64,000 nt of DNA from Stutzerimonas stutzeri (GCF_013522825.1 NZ_JAAMQZ010000001.1:1-64000); one strand, 5' to 3'. Positions 52,329 to 63,639 are shown, counted from the first letter of the stretch. The notes: generated from the letters alone by a model not told the origin. Made by a program: numbers and translations.

Positions 52329-52517
52329 GGTGAGCCGCAGGGGAAAAACCCTTATGTGGCGGGAATTTAGGAGGCAATCACGAGGCAGGCGCCAAATCGC
52401 AGACGAGCGAAAACCAACTTTTTCAGGCAGACCAAAAGCCTGCACTCAGAAGTTAAAGTGCTTTCTCAAGAGCAATACTTTTTTGGACTAGAAACGAGGG
52501 GATTCTGGAAGTGAATC
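52329..52517. other. gap between rnpB 3' end and the mra promoter
   Basis: About 190 bp with no open frame of interest. A weak CAGGC/GCCTG stem lies near 52430 and an imperfect hairpin followed by six T on the plus strand near 52455-52485; neither is a convincing rnpB terminator. Confidence 0.4.
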
Positions 52518-52877
52518 GGAGAGTCGATCTGTAAGCCGGGTTCTGTCGAGGACAGCCATTCCTCTACGACAGCCATCACTGACTGCCTCTAGCAACCTAC
52601 CCGGATCCAGCGCGGGCCACGCCAATGGATCCCTATTTGGTCTTGCTCCAAGTGGGGTTTACCTAGCCACGGACTGTTGCCAGCCGCGCGGTGCGCTCTT
52701 ACCGCACCTTTTCACCCTTACCGGCGCCGAAGCGCTTAGGCGGTTATTTTCTGTGGCACTTTCCGTAGGCTCGCGCCTCCCAGGCGTTACCTGGCACTTC
52801 GCCCTATGGAGCCCGGACTTTCCTCCCTCCCTTTTTGCGGAACAAAAAGAGACAGCGACTGTCCAATCGACTCTCCG
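52518..52877 (-). ncRNA. rnpB: RNase P RNA (bacterial type A)
   Basis: Catalytic RNA of RNase P, which matures tRNA 5' ends. On the minus strand it begins near GGAGAGTCGATTGGACAGTC (52858-52877) and ends GAACCCGGCTTACAGATCG, then ACTCTCC, whose last bases pair with the 5' end to make helix P1. The universally conserved GAGGAAAGTCCGGGCTCC-type P4 strand is visible (complement of 52809-52826), as is the AGGGTGAAA-like stretch near 52715. Length ~360 nt is normal. It is encoded between rsmI and mraZ, its usual Pseudomonas position. Confidence 0.95.
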
Positions 52878-52883
52878 AGCGCT

Positions 52884-52912
52884 AGGGTACTTGGCCAGCC
52901 CCCGCCCCGCAA
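52884..52912 (-). promoter_or_regulatory. rnpB promoter
   Basis: Minus strand: TTGCGG (52907-52912), 17-bp spacer, TACCCT (52884-52889), then the GC-rich AGCGCTC before the predicted start near 52877. Confidence 0.55.
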
Positions 52913-52935
52913 GCTGATAAATCCTCCGATCACAA

Positions 52936-53094
52936 GCGATCGCGCTATACGCTCAAAGGGCCGAAAACAACGCTGGAAAGCTGGAGGCTGAACGACAAGC
53001 GATCCAGGCTCGAGCGCAAATGGCGTTTTTTCGTCCAGCCCCCAGCGCTTTTATCGAAGGACCATCGCAGCATAACGCCATAGCGTGATCGCCC
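52936..53094 (-). repeat. long nested inverted repeat, copy 3
   Basis: About 159 bp, same orientation as copy 2. Outer ends: GCGATCGCGCTATACGCTC (52936-52954) and AACGCCATAGCGTGATCGCCC (53074-53094), clearly inverted repeats. Inner arms: AACGCTGGAAAGCTGGAGGCTGAACGA and TCGTCCAGCCCCCAGCGCTT. It fills the gap between the rnpB promoter and the rsmI stop. Confidence 0.85.
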
Positions 53095-53109
53095 CGCCTC
53101 CGATCAGCT

Positions 53110-53976
53110 CTAGCCCTTTTCCTGCAAAGCCAGCTGATACAGCAGGTTCTTGCGAACGCCGGTGATCTCGGCAGCAACGGCGGCGGCGCGCTTGAGTGGC
53201 AATTCCGCCAGAAGCAGCTGCAGCACACGCCGGGCGTCGGCATCCACCGCATCATCCCCCTCGGGCGCCTGCCAGCCACCGACCACCAGCACGCATTCGC
53301 CACGCTGCTGATTGCTGTCAGCCTCGACCCAGGCGCGCAGCTGCGCCAGCGGCAATCCCTTGAGGGTTTCGAAGGTCTTGGTCAGCTCGCGCCCAAGCAC
53401 CGCAGCCCGATCCTCACCGAATACAGTTTCCAGGTCCTGCAGGCATTCCAGAATGCGATGCGGCGCCTCGTAGAAGATCAGGGTTCGCGGCTCTTCGCGC
53501 AGGTGTTCCAGCCGCGCGCGACGCGCCGCCTGCCTGGCCGGCAGGAACCCCTCGAAGATGAAGCGATCGGATGGCAGACCCGCCGCCGAAAGCGCCGCGA
53601 CCAGCGCACAGGCGCCGGGCACCGGCACGACACGCACGCCTGCCGCCCGCGCCTGCCTGACCAGATGGTAGCCAGGGTCGGAAATCAGCGGTGTTCCGGC
53701 ATCAGAAACAAGCGCCACATCTTCCCCAGCCAGCAGCCGCCCGATGAATCGGCCACCCTCGTCCCGCTCATTATGCTCATGGCACGCCGCCAGCGGCGTG
53801 CCAATGCCGAAGTGCTGAAGCAATCGCGCCGAGTGACGGGTATCTTCCGCTGCAATCAGCGCCACCTCTCGCAGTATGCGCAGCGCCCGCGCACTGATGT
53901 CTTCGAGATTTCCGATCGGCGTGGCAACGACATAGAGCACGCCCGCGGTGGAATTCACGGCATCTGCTGCAGTCAC
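53110..53976 (-). CDS. rsmI: 16S rRNA (cytidine(1402)-2'-O)-methyltransferase
   Basis: Adds the 2'-O-methyl to C1402 of 16S rRNA, the same base RsmH modifies. The 288-aa protein is a tetrapyrrole-methylase-fold enzyme with LYVVATPIGNLEDISARAL, EDTRHSARLLQHFGI, SDAGTPLISDPGYHLV and EAPHRILECLQDL. The start is a GTG with GAGGT seven bases upstream. It is divergent from lpoA, as in most gammaproteobacteria. Confidence 0.95.
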   Translation of the reverse strand: MTAADAVNSTAGVLYVVATPIGNLEDISARALRILREVALIAAEDTRHSARLLQHFGIGTPLAACHEHNERDEGGRFIGRLLAGEDVALVSDAGTPLISDPGYHLVRQARAAGVRVVPVPGACALVAALSAAGLPSDRFIFEGFLPARQAARRARLEHLREEPRTLIFYEAPHRILECLQDLETVFGEDRAAVLGRELTKTFETLKGLPLAQLRAWVEADSNQQRGECVLVVGGWQAPEGDDAVDADARRVLQLLLAELPLKRAAAVAAEITGVRKNLLYQLALQEKG

Positions 53977-54097
53977 AGGGCGTACCTCACATCACGAAAA
54001 CGGGCATTGTAGCTCGTTTGACGGCCACAACATCGCGGTGCCGGCAGGGCTTGGGTACAATCAGACGTTCTTTGCCGGTGTTTCCAGGAATGATCAC

Positions 54098-55871
54098 ATG
54101 ATGGCTCGCTTACGCCCGATTCTCTTCATCTGCCTTGCCGCCATCCTGTCGGCCTGCGCCAGTTCGCCCGAGTCGACATTGGGTAAGTTGCCTCGCACGC
54201 CCCAGGCTTCGACGCAGCAGATGTTGGAGGAAGCCGATGCCAGCGATCCGGCCAGGGCCGCCTTGCTGCGCCTCTCCGCCGCCGACCAGAGTATTCGCCA
54301 GGGCAACCCTGCCCAGGCCCGCCTGATTCTGGAACAGGTCGCAATCGAGCAGCTGCCGCCGGCCCAACAGATTTTCGCAAGCACTCTGAGCGCAGAGCTG
54401 GCACTGGCCGACAACGACCCGCAGCGTGCACTGCAGGCCCTGCAACATCCGGCCTTCGAACGCCTCGGGGAATTACCCATCGACCAGCAGCTTCGCAGTC
54501 AGCTGACGCGCGCGCAGGCACTTGAAGCCAATGAGCAGCCCCTCGATGCCGCTCGCGAGCGAACCTTTGTCGCCCCCCTGCTGAGCGGGGAAGCCGCGAC
54601 GCAGAACCATCAGAAAATCTGGTCGCTGGTCTCGGGCCTGCCGACCAGCCAACTGCAGCCTGTGGCCGATCAGGATCTGTCCGGCTGGCTGTCGCTGGCA
54701 GCCATGCTGAAGCAGTCCGGCACACTGCCCCAGCAGCAACGGGCCATCGATACCTGGGTGCAGCAGAACCCCAGTCATCCGGCTGCGCTACAGCTACCAG
54801 AAGCCCTCGTAACACTGCGTGAACTGGCTGATCGCCCGCTGTCGCACGTCGCCCTTCTGCTACCCATGGACGGCCCACTGGCCAGCGTCTCACGCGCCTT
54901 GCGCGACGGCTTCCTTGCCGCCCACCTGGAAGCAGGCCAGGAGCTGAAGATCGAGCTGTTCGACAGCACACGCATCACCTCCATGGACGCCTTCTATCAG
55001 CAGGCCGCTGCATCCGGCGTGGAACTGGTGGTTGGCCCGCTGGACAAGACCCTGGTGCGGCAGCTCGCCGACCGTGACCAGCTCCCGATTACCACGCTCG
55101 CACTCAACTACAGCGATGCCGACCAGAAACAGCCGCCACAACTGTTCCAGTTCGGCCTGGCCGCCGAAGACGAAGCCCGCGAGGTCGCTCGCCGCGCCTG
55201 GGACGACGGCCATCGCCGCGCCATCGCCCTGACGCCCCGCGGCGACTGGGGCAATCGCGTGCTGGATGCCTTTCGCCGGCAATGGCAGGAACAGGGCGGC
55301 ACGCTGATTGCCGCCGAGCCCCTGGCCGAACCCGTCGCGCTCGCCAACCAGATCGCCGACATGCTGCAAGTACGTAACAGCACAGGCGGCTCCAGCAGCA
55401 GTCTGCAAGCACAACCCACACGCCGCCAGGACGTCGACTTCCTGTTCCTGGCCGCCACCCCACAGCAGGCCCAGCAGGTCAAACCCACCCTGATCTTCCA
55501 GTACGCCGGCGACCTCCCGGTATACGCCACGTCCCACCTGCATGCCGCAACGGACAATCGCAGCCAGTACCTTGATCTTGAAGGCATCCGCTTCACCGAA
55601 ACCCCTTGGCTGCTGGACGCCCAACTGCCCCTGCGCCAGCAGATCGAGAACAAATGGCCGCAAGCTCGCGGCAGCCTCGGACGGCTTTACGCGATGGGCG
55701 CCGACGCCTACTTGCTGGCACCACGCCTGAACCAGTTGCTGGCACTCCCGGAGACGCAGCTGGACGGATACTCCGGCACGCTCAGCCTGACCCCCGGTCA
55801 ACGCATCGAACGCCGCCTGCCATGGGCCGAATTCCGCGACGGCACGGTCCAGCCCCTCGGGAACACGCTGC

Positions 55872-55885
<14 letters not shown>
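54098..55885 (+). CDS. lpoA: penicillin-binding protein activator LpoA
   Basis: Outer membrane lipoprotein that reaches through the periplasm to activate PBP1A. The 595-aa protein has a lipoprotein signal (lipobox LSAC, Cys20), an N-terminal TPR-like helical domain (about 35-270) and a C-terminal periplasmic-binding-protein-like domain beginning HVALLLPMDGPLASVSRALRDGFLAAH. A frame 50 codons longer would hide the signal and was not used; AGGA lies eight bases before the chosen ATG. Its end overlaps yraN. mrcB encodes PBP1B, whose activator is a different protein. Confidence 0.92.
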
Positions 55886-57495
<1,610 letters not shown>

Positions 57496-57569
57496 CGGAA
57501 AGTCGGACAGAGTCAGGGAGTGCTTTACCCAAGCCCGTGCCAAGCTTTCCTCTGACCCCACCTCCGCTC

Positions 57570-57598
57570 GTCGGGTCGGTGAAGCATGACCCGACCTA
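57570..57598. repeat. REP-like palindrome, copy B
   Basis: GTCGGGTCGGTGAAGCATGACCCGACCTA, the inverted counterpart of the REP at 34226-34253 with one base changed. It lies between the convergent BON lipoprotein and sspB genes and can form a hairpin. Confidence 0.7.
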
Positions 57599-57609
57599 CG
57601 TGCCGCGGC

Positions 57610-58020
57610 TTATTTGACGACCTTCAGACTGGGCCGCCCCGCCGAAGCCGGGCGAGGCGCAACGCCAGCATCCGGTGCGGAAGCGCCATCGTCTGGCGTA
57701 TCGTCACTGGGCGGCTCGATCTCGAACACCATCCCCTGCCCGTTTTCCCGCGCATAGATCGCCATTACCGCAGCAGCCGGCACATGCAGGCTGTGCGGAA
57801 CGCCACCGAAACGACTCTCGAAACTGATCGCGGCATTGTCCATCTGCAGATGACGCACGGCACTGGGCGCAACGTTCAGCACGATCTGCCCATCACTGGC
57901 GAAGCCTGCGGGCACCTGGACACCGGGATACTCGACATCGACCAGCAGATGCGGCGTGCAATCGTTATCGACGATCCACTCGTACAGCGCCCGGACCAGA
58001 TAGGGACGACTTGAATTCAT
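57610..58020 (-). CDS. sspB: ClpXP protease specificity-enhancing factor SspB
   Basis: Adaptor that hands ssrA-tagged proteins to ClpXP. The 136-aa protein has the N-terminal substrate-binding domain (PYLVRALYEWIVDNDCTPHLLVDVEYPGVQVPAGF) and, after a flexible linker, the short ClpX-binding tail GRPSLKVVK at the extreme C terminus. Follows sspA by 37 bp on the same strand, the conserved sspAB operon. Confidence 0.95.
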   Translation of the reverse strand: MNSSRPYLVRALYEWIVDNDCTPHLLVDVEYPGVQVPAGFASDGQIVLNVAPSAVRHLQMDNAAISFESRFGGVPHSLHVPAAAVMAIYARENGQGMVFEIEPPSDDTPDDGASAPDAGVAPRPASAGRPSLKVVK

Positions 58021-58057
58021 AGCAACCTCTCTTGGCAGACCCTTGAAACACTACCTG

Positions 58058-58675
58058 CTAGCGCATGCTGCGTTCAACGGTCGATAGACTGGCCTGAAAG
58101 GCCTCACGGGCAAAGTTTACTTCCATATAGTCGAGCAGCGGCTTGGCCGCCTTGGGCAACTCTATCCCGAGCGCGGGCAAACGCCAGAGGATCGGCAACA
58201 GGCAACAATCCACCAGGCTGATCTCGTCGCTCATGAAATAGGCTTTCTCGGAAAAGATTGGCGAAACCCCCGTGAGGCTTTCACGCAACTCCTTGCGCGC
58301 CTGCTCCCGCGCCTTCTCGGTGGTTCGCCGATCAGTCACGAGATCCACCAGCGCACACCAGTCACGCTGAATTCGATGCACCAGAAGCCGGGTATTGGCC
58401 CTTGCCACCGGATAGACCGGAAGCAACGGCGGATGTGGATAGCGCTCTTCCAGATATTCGCTGATCACGCCTGGCTCATATAGCGCAAGGTCACGATCCA
58501 CCAGTGTCGGAACACTGGCGTAAGGGTTCACTTCACTCAACCTGACCGGGCAGTGAGCAGGGTCGACATCGACTATCTCGACGTTTACACCCTTCTCGGC
58601 AAGCACGTAGCGCACCCGATGCGAATAATGATTGGCGGGATCGGAATAGCAGACCAGTCGATTGGTCGCAGCCAT
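58058..58675 (-). CDS. sspA: stringent starvation protein A
   Basis: RNA polymerase-associated GST-fold protein that affects stationary-phase and virulence transcription. The 205-aa protein has the thioredoxin-like N-terminal part ([31 protein letters not shown]) and an all-helical C-terminal domain ([19 protein letters not shown]). It lacks the catalytic GST cysteine or serine, as expected. I start at the ATG with AGGAGGG five bases upstream, not eight codons earlier. Confidence 0.94.
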   Translation of the reverse strand: MAATNRLVCYSDPANHYSHRVRYVLAEKGVNVEIVDVDPAHCPVRLSEVNPYASVPTLVDRDLALYEPGVISEYLEERYPHPPLLPVYPVARANTRLLVHRIQRDWCALVDLVTDRRTTEKAREQARKELRESLTGVSPIFSEKAYFMSDEISLVDCCLLPILWRLPALGIELPKAAKPLLDYMEVNFAREAFQASLSTVERSMR

Positions 58676-58706
58676 AGCGCCCTCCTGATGGGATTTCATG
58701 AATGCA

Positions 58707-58737
58707 GAAAAGCGCGCGCGCCCAATAGGGCGCGCGC
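58707..58737 (-). terminator. terminator after petC
   Basis: Minus strand: a 10-bp GC stem GCGCGCGCCC/GGGCGCGCGC (58714-58723 with 58728-58737), loop TATT, then TTTTC. It closes the petABC operon and separates it from sspA. Confidence 0.8.
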
Positions 58738-58762
58738 AGGGTTGTAGCAGAACAGCGGAGGA

Positions 58763-59572
58763 TCAGTGAACGTCTTTCCAGTACTCGCGCTTGAGCAGAT
58801 AGGCGAACACGAAGAAGACCGCCAGGAACAGCAACACATAGGTGCCGATGCGCTGGCTTTCCAGCTTGACCGGATTGGCCGAGTAGGCCAGGAAGGTCAC
58901 CAGGTTCTTGATCTTCTCGTCGTACTCCGCCTCGGTCAGCTCGCCAGTACCGGGAACGACTGTCAGTTGCCCGCAATCCTCATGAGTGATCGGCGTGCCG
59001 GTCAGCGGATCGAACTGCTTGCGGCCCTTCTCGACGACCTGGACCTGCTTGCAGGCTACCGACTCGCCTTCAGGCAGCGCGCTTGGCAGAACCTGACGAC
59101 CCTGCAGCGGCGCCAACACGTGGGGCATGCCTACGCTCGGGAATACCGTGTTGTTGTAACCGTAGGGACGCGCCGGATCCACATAGAAGCCGCGCATGTA
59201 GGAATACAGCCAGTCGTTGCCACGCACGCGCGCAACCAGCGTCAGATCCGGTGGAGCCGCGCCGAACCAGACCTTGGCGTCATCAGGCGACATACCGGTC
59301 TTCATGTGGTCGCCAAACTTGGCATCGTTGAAGACGATGTTGTCCATCATGACATCTTCAGGAATGCCCAGATCGGTGGCCACACGCTCGTAGCGCTGAT
59401 ACTGCGCGCTATGACAGCCCATGCAGTAGTTGGCGAAGGTCTTCAGACCATCCTGCATGGCCGCCTTGTCGGTCAGATCGATCTCGACCTTGTCCAGAAC
59501 GACACTGGGGGCAGCGGCAAAACCGAATGCCGGCACCAATGCAAGAATCAATGCAGCAAATTGCTTTTTCAT
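58763..59572 (-). CDS. petC: cytochrome c1 of the bc1 complex
   Basis: Membrane-anchored haem c subunit of ubiquinol:cytochrome c reductase. The 269-aa protein has a signal peptide (to about residue 20), the haem motif C50-M-G-C53-H54, the distal Met region and one C-terminal transmembrane helix (about 240-260) facing the cytoplasm with KREYWKDVH. Its ATG overlaps the petB stop (TGATG). It is the last gene of petABC. Confidence 0.95.
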   Translation of the reverse strand: MKKQFAALILALVPAFGFAAAPSVVLDKVEIDLTDKAAMQDGLKTFANYCMGCHSAQYQRYERVATDLGIPEDVMMDNIVFNDAKFGDHMKTGMSPDDAKVWFGAAPPDLTLVARVRGNDWLYSYMRGFYVDPARPYGYNNTVFPSVGMPHVLAPLQGRQVLPSALPEGESVACKQVQVVEKGRKQFDPLTGTPITHEDCGQLTVVPGTGELTEAEYDEKIKNLVTFLAYSANPVKLESQRIGTYVLLFLAVFFVFAYLLKREYWKDVH

Positions 59573-60783
59573 CAGCCATCCACCCTTTGCGGAACTACTT
59601 TGGTCTTCTCGAGCTTGGTGTAGAACGGCATCAGGATGAAGTACGCGAAGTAGATGATCGTACAGATCCGCGATACCAGGGTCCGCTCAGGAGTCGGAGA
59701 GAGCACACCCAGCACGCCGAGGATGATGAACGAGATGCAGAACAGGATCAGTGCGACCTTGCTCATCCAGCCCTTGTACTTCATGGACTTGACCGGACTG
59801 CGGTCCAGCCAGGGCAGCACGAACAGCACGGCGATCGCGGCACCCATGGCGATCACACCCATGAGCTTGTCGGGAACGGCGCGCAGAATCGCGTAGTAAG
59901 GCGTGAAGTACCAGACCGGCGCGATGTGTTCCGGCGTCTTGAACGCGTTCGCCGGCTCGAAGTTCGGTTTCTCCAGGAAGTAACCACCCATCTCCGGGAA
60001 GAAGAACACGACGGCACAGAAGACGAACAGGAAGACCACTACGCCGACGATGTCCTTGACGGTGTAGTAGGGATGGAACGGAATGCCGTCCAGGGGCACG
60101 CCCGCTTCATCCTTGTTCTTCTTGATATCGACGCCCAGCGGGTTGTTCGAACCCACTTCATGCAACGCCAGAATGTGCAGCACGACCAGACCGAGAATCA
60201 CGATCGGCAACGCGATGACATGCAGCGCGAAGAAGCGGTTCAAGGTGATGCCGGAGATCAGGTAGTCACCACGGATCCACTGGGTCAGGTCGTCGCCGAT
60301 CACCGGGATGGCGCCGAACAGCGAAATGATCACCTGGGCGCCCCAGTAGGACATCTGCCCCCAAGGCAGCAGGTAGCCCATGAAGGCTTCGGCCATGAGG
60401 GCCAGGTAGATCATCATGCCGAAGATCCACACCAGCTCGCGCGGCTTCTGATAGGAGCCATAGAGAATGCCGCGGAACATGTGCAGGTACACCACGACGA
60501 AGAACGCCGAAGCACCGGTGGAGTGTAGATAACGCAGGATCCAGCCGTACTCGACATCACGCATGATGTATTCGACAGAAGCGAAGGCGCCTTCTGCAGA
60601 CGGCTCGAAGCTCATCGTCAGCCAGATACCGGTGAGAATCTGGTTGACCAGTACCAGCAAGGCCAGGGAGCCGAAGAAGTACAGGACGTTGAAGTTCTTC
60701 GGTGCGTAATACTTGCTGAGATGGTCTTCCCACATCTTGGTCGCGGGGAAGCGCGCATCAACCCATTCCATGAACTTGCTCAT
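59572..60783 (-). CDS. petB: cytochrome b of the bc1 complex
   Basis: Core membrane subunit with two b haems and the quinol Qo and Qi sites. The 403-aa protein has eight or nine transmembrane helices, paired histidines for haem (for example in LHSTGASAFFVVVYLHMFRG and FFALHVIALPIVILGLVVLH), and the Qo-site PEW-like motif in ...HIAPVWYFTPYYAILRAVP. I start at the ATG overlapping the petA stop by 1 bp, rather than one codon upstream. Confidence 0.96.
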   Translation of the reverse strand: MSKFMEWVDARFPATKMWEDHLSKYYAPKNFNVLYFFGSLALLVLVNQILTGIWLTMSFEPSAEGAFASVEYIMRDVEYGWILRYLHSTGASAFFVVVYLHMFRGILYGSYQKPRELVWIFGMMIYLALMAEAFMGYLLPWGQMSYWGAQVIISLFGAIPVIGDDLTQWIRGDYLISGITLNRFFALHVIALPIVILGLVVLHILALHEVGSNNPLGVDIKKNKDEAGVPLDGIPFHPYYTVKDIVGVVVFLFVFCAVVFFFPEMGGYFLEKPNFEPANAFKTPEHIAPVWYFTPYYAILRAVPDKLMGVIAMGAAIAVLFVLPWLDRSPVKSMKYKGWMSKVALILFCISFIILGVLGVLSPTPERTLVSRICTIIYFAYFILMPFYTKLEKTKVVPQRVDG

Positions 60784-61376
60784 CACGCGCTCTCCTGATC
60801 CACGCCGATGACGACTACAGCGTCAGTCTCGTACGAATGAGGGGGAACCGGCAGGTTCAAGGGTGCAGGCTGCCCCTTGTAGACGCGGCCAGCCATGTCA
60901 TATTTCGAACCATGGCAGGGGCAGAAATAGCCACCAAGCCAATCGGCACCCAGATCAGGCGCCGCCACTTCCGGCCGGAAAGACGGAGCGCAACCAAGGT
61001 GCGTGCAGAGCCCGACCACGATCAGCAGCTCCGGCTTGATCGAACGAACCTGAGGATCGACATAGGTCGGCTGCTCGGACGCTTCGGAGTTCGGATCGGC
61101 AACCGTATCGGTGAGCTTGCCCAGATTGGCAAGCGCCTCCTCGGTACGGCGCAGGATGAATACCGGCTGTCCGCGCCACTCGGCGACCATTTGCTGGCCC
61201 GGCTCGACCTTGCTGATATTCACCTTAACCGGTGCTCCGGCCGCCTTGGCCTTGGCACTTGGGAACCACGATCCCACAAACGGGACCGCGGCTCCCACCG
61301 CTCCTGCAGCACCCACTACCGAAGTAGCGGCTACCAGGAAGCGACGCCGGCCAGCATTCACGCCGTCATTGCTCAT
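60783..61376 (-). CDS. petA: Rieske iron-sulfur protein of the bc1 complex
   Basis: Carries the 2Fe-2S cluster that takes electrons from quinol. The 197-aa protein has a twin-arginine signal-anchor (GRRRFLVAATSVVG, about 9-22) for Tat export, then the cluster boxes CTHLGC and CPCHGSKYD, with two Cys and two His ligands and the disulfide cysteines. It heads petABC; a promoter pair lies about 95 bp upstream. Confidence 0.96.
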   Translation of the reverse strand: MSNDGVNAGRRRFLVAATSVVGAAGAVGAAVPFVGSWFPSAKAKAAGAPVKVNISKVEPGQQMVAEWRGQPVFILRRTEEALANLGKLTDTVADPNSEASEQPTYVDPQVRSIKPELLIVVGLCTHLGCAPSFRPEVAAPDLGADWLGGYFCPCHGSKYDMAGRVYKGQPAPLNLPVPPHSYETDAVVVIGVDQESA

Positions 61377-61470
61377 TCAGTCGTCTCCCATCAGTTTCTT
61401 ATGGCCTACCGAAAGCAGGCGTCTACTACGTGCGTCTACCGAAAAACTAGGCCGCGAAAAAATTCGCCAA

Positions 61471-61499
61471 ATGGTAAAGAAAACCCCCTCGCATGACAA
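61471..61499 (-). promoter_or_regulatory. petABC promoter
   Basis: Minus strand: -35 TTGTCA (61494-61499), 17-bp spacer, -10 TACCAT (61471-61476). Five and four of six consensus bases match. Confidence 0.55.
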
Positions 61500-61591
61500 G
61501 GCAATAAGCCGTCACACCTCAGCTGCAAGCCCCTAAAACCGGGACCCCACGCACGCGACACACTGTCGCAGGAGAAAAAATCACCCATAAA

Positions 61592-61627
61592 AAAAGCGCC
61601 CAGATTCTTGCGAAACTGGGCGCTTTT
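61592..61627 (-). terminator. terminator between rpsI and petA
   Basis: A 12-bp stem (AAAAGCGCCCAG at 61592-61603 with CTGGGCGCTTTT at 61616-61627), 12-nt loop, followed on the minus strand by seven T in total (61589-61595). It terminates rplM-rpsI and, with A/T-rich arms, could work on both strands. Confidence 0.85.
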
Positions 61628-61641
61628 CTTGGAAGCCTGAA

Positions 61642-62034
61642 TTAGCGCTTCGAGTACTGCGGACGCTTGCGCGCCTTACGCAGACCGATCTTCTTACGCT
61701 CTACTTCGCGAGCATCGCGAGTAACGAAGCCAGCCTTGCGCAGAGCAGGACGAAGAGTCTCGTCATAATCCATCAGTGCACGGGTAATGCCGTGGCGAAT
61801 AGCGCCAGCCTGACCACTTACACCACCGCCCAGGACGGTAACGTAGATATCGAACTTCTCGACAGTCTCGGTCAGCTCCAGCGGCTGACGAACGACCATG
61901 CGAGCGGTTTCACGCCCGAAGAAGTTGTCCAACTCGCGGTTGTTGATGGAAATCTTGCCAGTACCGGGGCGCAGAAAGACGCGCGCGGTTGCAGTCTTGC
62001 GACGGCCAGTGCCGTAATTTTGAGTCGCCGACAT
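61642..62034 (-). CDS. rpsI: 30S ribosomal protein S9
   Basis: Small-subunit protein whose C-terminal tail reaches the P-site tRNA. The 130-aa protein has [21 protein letters not shown] at the start, [19 protein letters not shown] in the middle and the universal basic tail ending [11 protein letters not shown]. It follows rplM by 14 bp in the conserved rplM-rpsI operon. Confidence 0.98.
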   Translation of the reverse strand: MSATQNYGTGRRKTATARVFLRPGTGKISINNRELDNFFGRETARMVVRQPLELTETVEKFDIYVTVLGGGVSGQAGAIRHGITRALMDYDETLRPALRKAGFVTRDAREVERKKIGLRKARKRPQYSKR

Positions 62035-62048
62035 AGTGAACTATTCCG

Positions 62049-62477
62049 TTAAATCTTCAGTTCTTGGGGCTGCTGAGCGGTATGCGGATGGCTGGCACCC
62101 TTGTACACCTTCAGCTTACGATACATGTCGCGACCCAGCGGATTCTTCGGCAGCATGCCTTTTACCGCGGTCTCGATCACACGTTCTGGCGCCTTGGCGA
62201 TCAGCTTCTCGAAGTTGATCGACTTGATGCCACCCGGGAAACCGGAGTGGGAGTAGTACATCTTGTCGGTGGTCTTGGCACCGGTAACACGCACTTGCTC
62301 GGCATTGATAACGACGATGTAGTCGCCGGTATCGACGTGAGGGGTGTATTCCGCCTTGTGCTTGCCACGCAGGCGGCTAGCGATCTCGGTTGCCAGACGA
62401 CCCAGGGTCTGGCCGGCAGCGTCGACGACGAACCAGTCGCGCTTGACGGTTTCCGGTTTAGCAGTAAAAGTCTTCAT
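62049..62477 (-). CDS. rplM: 50S ribosomal protein L13
   Basis: Early-assembling large-subunit protein. The 142-aa protein has [29 protein letters not shown] (about 14-42), [19 protein letters not shown] and [29 protein letters not shown], all diagnostic. Upstream is a good sigma-70 promoter. In E. coli L13 represses its own operon; a small hairpin (CAGGG/CCCTG) lies in the leader here, but its role is not established. Confidence 0.98.
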   Translation of the reverse strand: MKTFTAKPETVKRDWFVVDAAGQTLGRLATEIASRLRGKHKAEYTPHVDTGDYIVVINAEQVRVTGAKTTDKMYYSHSGFPGGIKSINFEKLIAKAPERVIETAVKGMLPKNPLGRDMYRKLKVYKGASHPHTAQQPQELKI

Positions 62478-62518
62478 TCGTTATAGCCTCAGGGGCCGCC
62501 CTGAAAATAAGACGGCGA

Positions 62519-62547
62519 ATCTTACTGAATGGTGCTCGTCCTGGCAA
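62519..62547 (-). promoter_or_regulatory. rplM-rpsI promoter
   Basis: Minus strand: -35 TTGCCA (62542-62547), 17-bp spacer, -10 TAAGAT (62519-62524), followed by a GC-rich discriminator (TCGCCGTC). The predicted leader is about 35 nt. Confidence 0.65.
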
Positions 62548-62614
62548 GACCAGGACAGCCGGAAACAGACGCTATCGGGGGCTCGGGTCAGCGCGTCCGC
62601 TACGGCAGTGATTT

Positions 62615-62667
62615 GGCAGGCTAGGCATCCCCTGCCTTGGTTTTGTGTCGGCGGGCTAGGCATCCCC
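62615..62667. repeat. pair of direct repeats between rplM and the CbiM-like gene
   Basis: GGCTAGGCATCCCC occurs at 62619-62632 and again at 62654-62667, 35 bp apart. The first copy lies in a small hairpin (GGCAGG/CCTGCC, 62615-62636). The rest of the 415-bp gap (62478-62892) holds the rplM promoter and the ribosome site of the next gene, but I see no other feature. Confidence 0.5.
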
Positions 62668-62892
62668 AGCGACAGGCTGCGGAATTATCCCGATTACCAG
62701 CGAAATAGCAAGCAGCTTCGACCTGCGCAACGCCAGAACATGACAGCAGCGCACAAATACCATCGCCCCGACGGTTTTCTATCCCCAGCAGCAGCTTTCC
62801 TCGCACGAACCAGTTCCCGCACGATCGGTCACAATTGCACCACTTATGATCCGTCCACTATCGATAAAGCTCCGCGACGAGGAGAAACAAGG

Positions 62893-63573
62893 ATGATTGC
62901 CGCCGAACTGCTCGCACCGTCCAGCCTCTTTCTGGGCTGGCTGCTCTATGCAGCCGGGCTGGCCTGGGCATGCATGCGAGCACCCTGGGTGGAGCTTTTC
63001 AGCGATACCCGCCGCCAGCACCTGATGTGCGGCGCGATGCTGGCGATCTTCCTGCTCTGGCTGGTCCGCCGGGATTTCGATTCCGGGCTGTCGGTACACT
63101 TCATCGGCCTGACGGCGGTGACCCTGCTGCTGGACTGGCCCCTGGCAATCCTCGCCGCCTTTATCGCCCAGGTCGGCCTGACCCTGATCGGCCATCAGCA
63201 GCCAAGCGCGCTGGGCCTCAATGGGGTGCTGCTGGTATTGATCCCGGTTGGCGTCACCTATCTGTGCGCACTGCTGGTCGAGCGCCTGCAGCCACGCAAT
63301 CTGTTCATCTATATATTCTTTTCGGGCTTCTTCGCCGCAGGTCTGGCAGCGCTGTTCTGCATTCTGGCCGGACTCGGCATCCTGCTGTTCGATGGACGCT
63401 ACCCGATGCCCCCCTGGCTCGATGACTTCGCCGGCTTCATCTGGCTGCTGATGTTTCCCGAAGCCTTCATCAACGGCACCGTAGTCAGCGCACTGGTCGT
63501 GTTCTACCCGGACTGGGTGGAAAACTTCAATCGAAGCCGTTACCTGCAGGCGCCGCCCTGGAATGATGAGTAG
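62893..63573 (+). CDS. CbiM-like membrane protein (ECF permease family)
   Basis: A 226-aa membrane protein with about six or seven helices resembling CbiM (PF01891), the substrate-binding and permease part of cobalt/nickel ECF transporters: VHFIGLTAVTLLLDWPLAILAAF (about 74-96), GVLLVLIPVGVTYLCALLVERL, NLFIYIFFSGFFAAGLAALF and FPEAFINGTVVSALVVFYPDWV. The N-terminal metal-binding His motif of CbiM (MHIPDG) is not seen, and no ATPase genes are nearby, so transport of cobalt is uncertain. A GAGGAG site precedes the ATG. Confidence 0.75.
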   Translation: MIAAELLAPSSLFLGWLLYAAGLAWACMRAPWVELFSDTRRQHLMCGAMLAIFLLWLVRRDFDSGLSVHFIGLTAVTLLLDWPLAILAAFIAQVGLTLIGHQQPSALGLNGVLLVLIPVGVTYLCALLVERLQPRNLFIYIFFSGFFAAGLAALFCILAGLGILLFDGRYPMPPWLDDFAGFIWLLMFPEAFINGTVVSALVVFYPDWVENFNRSRYLQAPPWNDE

Positions 63574-63639
63574 GAATCAGCGAGCTGGCGATGCTTACCG
63601 CCAACTCGCCCATACGGCAGAAACACCTTTGGCAGGCCG

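Noticed and set aside
52430..52490. Terminator for rnpB
   Set aside because: The stems there are short, or followed by A rather than T on the rnpB strand, so no confident terminator could be named.
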